Of a stretch of DNA of 64,000 nucleotides, positions 63,511-64,000 are shown piece by piece. The translations under genes and the position numbers were made by a program. Below the pieces are notes generated by a model, which saw only the letters and a program-made list of their open reading frames with translations, did no database searches and was not told where the DNA came from. Location: assembly GCA_050951405.1 (NCBI GenBank), contig JBMNIZ010000001.1, positions 87,424 through 151,423 on the forward strand. The letters are read 5' to 3'. Positions within the stretch are counted from its first letter, which is position 1. Each line of letters opens with the position of its first letter. Origin of the DNA: JBMNIZ01 sp050951405 (GTDB lineage: Bacteria; Bacillota; DULZ01).

Positions 63511-64000
63511 TTACTCTTCTTCCTCGTAAAAATCCTCGCTTTCTTCTTCATCATCTAAATCAACATCTTCAGCCACATCATCTACCGTTATCTCGGACAA
63601 TTCATCATCGTCTTCCTCCAAGACCAGGTCCTCCAGATCCAATAAATCGGAATCGTCTTTTTCCTCTTCTTCCTCTACATCAGACTCGGACTCCGGAGAC
63701 CGATCTTCCAGATCGATGCCCAGTTCCTTGGCGGTCTCACCGATATCATCTTCTTCTTCCTTGATTTCTATTTCCGTATCCTTCTCCGACAGAACCTTCA
63801 CATCCAGCCCCAGGCTCTGCAGCTCTTTCACCAAAACTTTAAAAGACTCTGGTACGCCGGGTTCGGGAACATTCTCTCCCTTAACTATGGCCTCATAAGT
63901 CTTCACCCGACCCACCACATCATCGGATTTGACCGTCAGGATCTCCTGTAGGGTATAAGAAGAGCCATAAGCTTCCAGGGCCCAAACCTCCATCTCCCCA
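63511..64000 (-). CDS. rpoB: DNA-directed RNA polymerase subunit beta, C-terminal end (5' part outside window)
   Basis: The last 163 codons. MEVWALEAYGSSYTLQEIL is the conserved C-terminal region that contacts beta'. The protein then continues into a tail of about 95 residues made largely of Glu and Asp (EIEIKEEEDD to EDFYEEEE), longer than the short tail of model Bacilli. Ends 64 bases before rpoC. Confidence 0.96.
   Translation of the reverse strand, partial: GEMEVWALEAYGSSYTLQEILTVKSDDVVGRVKTYEAIVKGENVPEPGVPESFKVLVKELQSLGLDVKVLSEKDTEIEIKEEEDDIGETAKELGIDLEDRSPESESDVEEEEEKDDSDLLDLEDLVLEEDDDELSEITVDDVAEDVDLDDEEESEDFYEEEE

Overview
The window looks like a chromosomal segment of an anaerobic Bacillota of the Clostridia/Peptococcaceae kind. 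The evidence is the Firmicutes gene order rpoB-rpoC-L7Ae-rpsL-rpsG-fusA-tuf-S10-spc-alpha, a zinc-type S14, an adenylate kinase with a four-cysteine lid, a KOW protein between map and infA, and an EcfA1-EcfA2-EcfT-truA-rplM-rpsI tail. AGGAGG-type ribosome binding sites and frequent TTG/GTG starts fit this. I do not name a species. I found no rRNA, tRNA or CRISPR array.

Region 1 (1-10.8 kb) is anaerobic respiration. Two DMSO-reductase-family molybdoenzyme operons, both on the minus strand, flank a plus-strand two-component system whose kinase carries a c-type haem motif. The left operon is a TorD-type chaperone followed by a Tat-exported catalytic subunit cut by the window edge. The right operon is Fe-S protein, TorD chaperone, DmsA, DmsB, DmsC. 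Three 11-bp tandem repeats, with a fourth in phase, lie upstream of the left operon and look like a response-regulator operator.

Region 2 (11-16.2 kb, plus strand) is a carbon-oxidation cluster: Gfo/Idh/MocA dehydrogenase, small membrane protein, gluconate-2-dehydrogenase subunit-3-like protein, GMC flavoprotein and a LarA-type racemase. A soluble CZB chemoreceptor converges on it. An IS1634-type insertion sequence with an 88-bp target duplication sits between the chemoreceptor and a TtcA-like gene.

Region 3 (19.9-25.2 kb) holds ttcA-like, a Gly/Tyr-rich protein, modA-modB-modC behind a probable molybdenum-cofactor riboswitch with a terminator, a ModE-like regulator, ogt and a 41-residue membrane peptide. 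It is functionally tied to the molybdoenzymes of region 1.

Region 4 (25.2-35.2 kb) is an AT-rich Tn7-like mobile region inserted exactly at the stop codon of rpsI. It has TGT/ACA ends and a 5-bp AAATT duplication. Each end is a complete miniature element of 454 or 464 bp, in direct orientation, carrying both a left-type and a right-type end. Inside are tnsA (no start codon; both acidic catalytic residues substituted), tnsB (3' tail replaced by an IS21 end), an IS21 copy without target duplication, a HEPN-like gene fragment, small unknown genes, a tyrosine recombinase and a GIY-YIG/DUF7662-like protein. No tnsC or tniQ is present. A third right-end remnant just outside shows an earlier insertion at the same site.

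Region 5 (35.2-64 kb, minus strand) is the ribosomal, RNA polymerase and translation-factor supercluster, running from the rpoB 3' end down to rpsI.

Many genes are broken by single-base indels, including essential ones (secY, rplO) as well as ecfA1, ecfA2, ecfT, dmsA, dmsB and the GMC gene. Sequencing or assembly error is the most likely cause, so I give these genes as one feature each with the breaks described.
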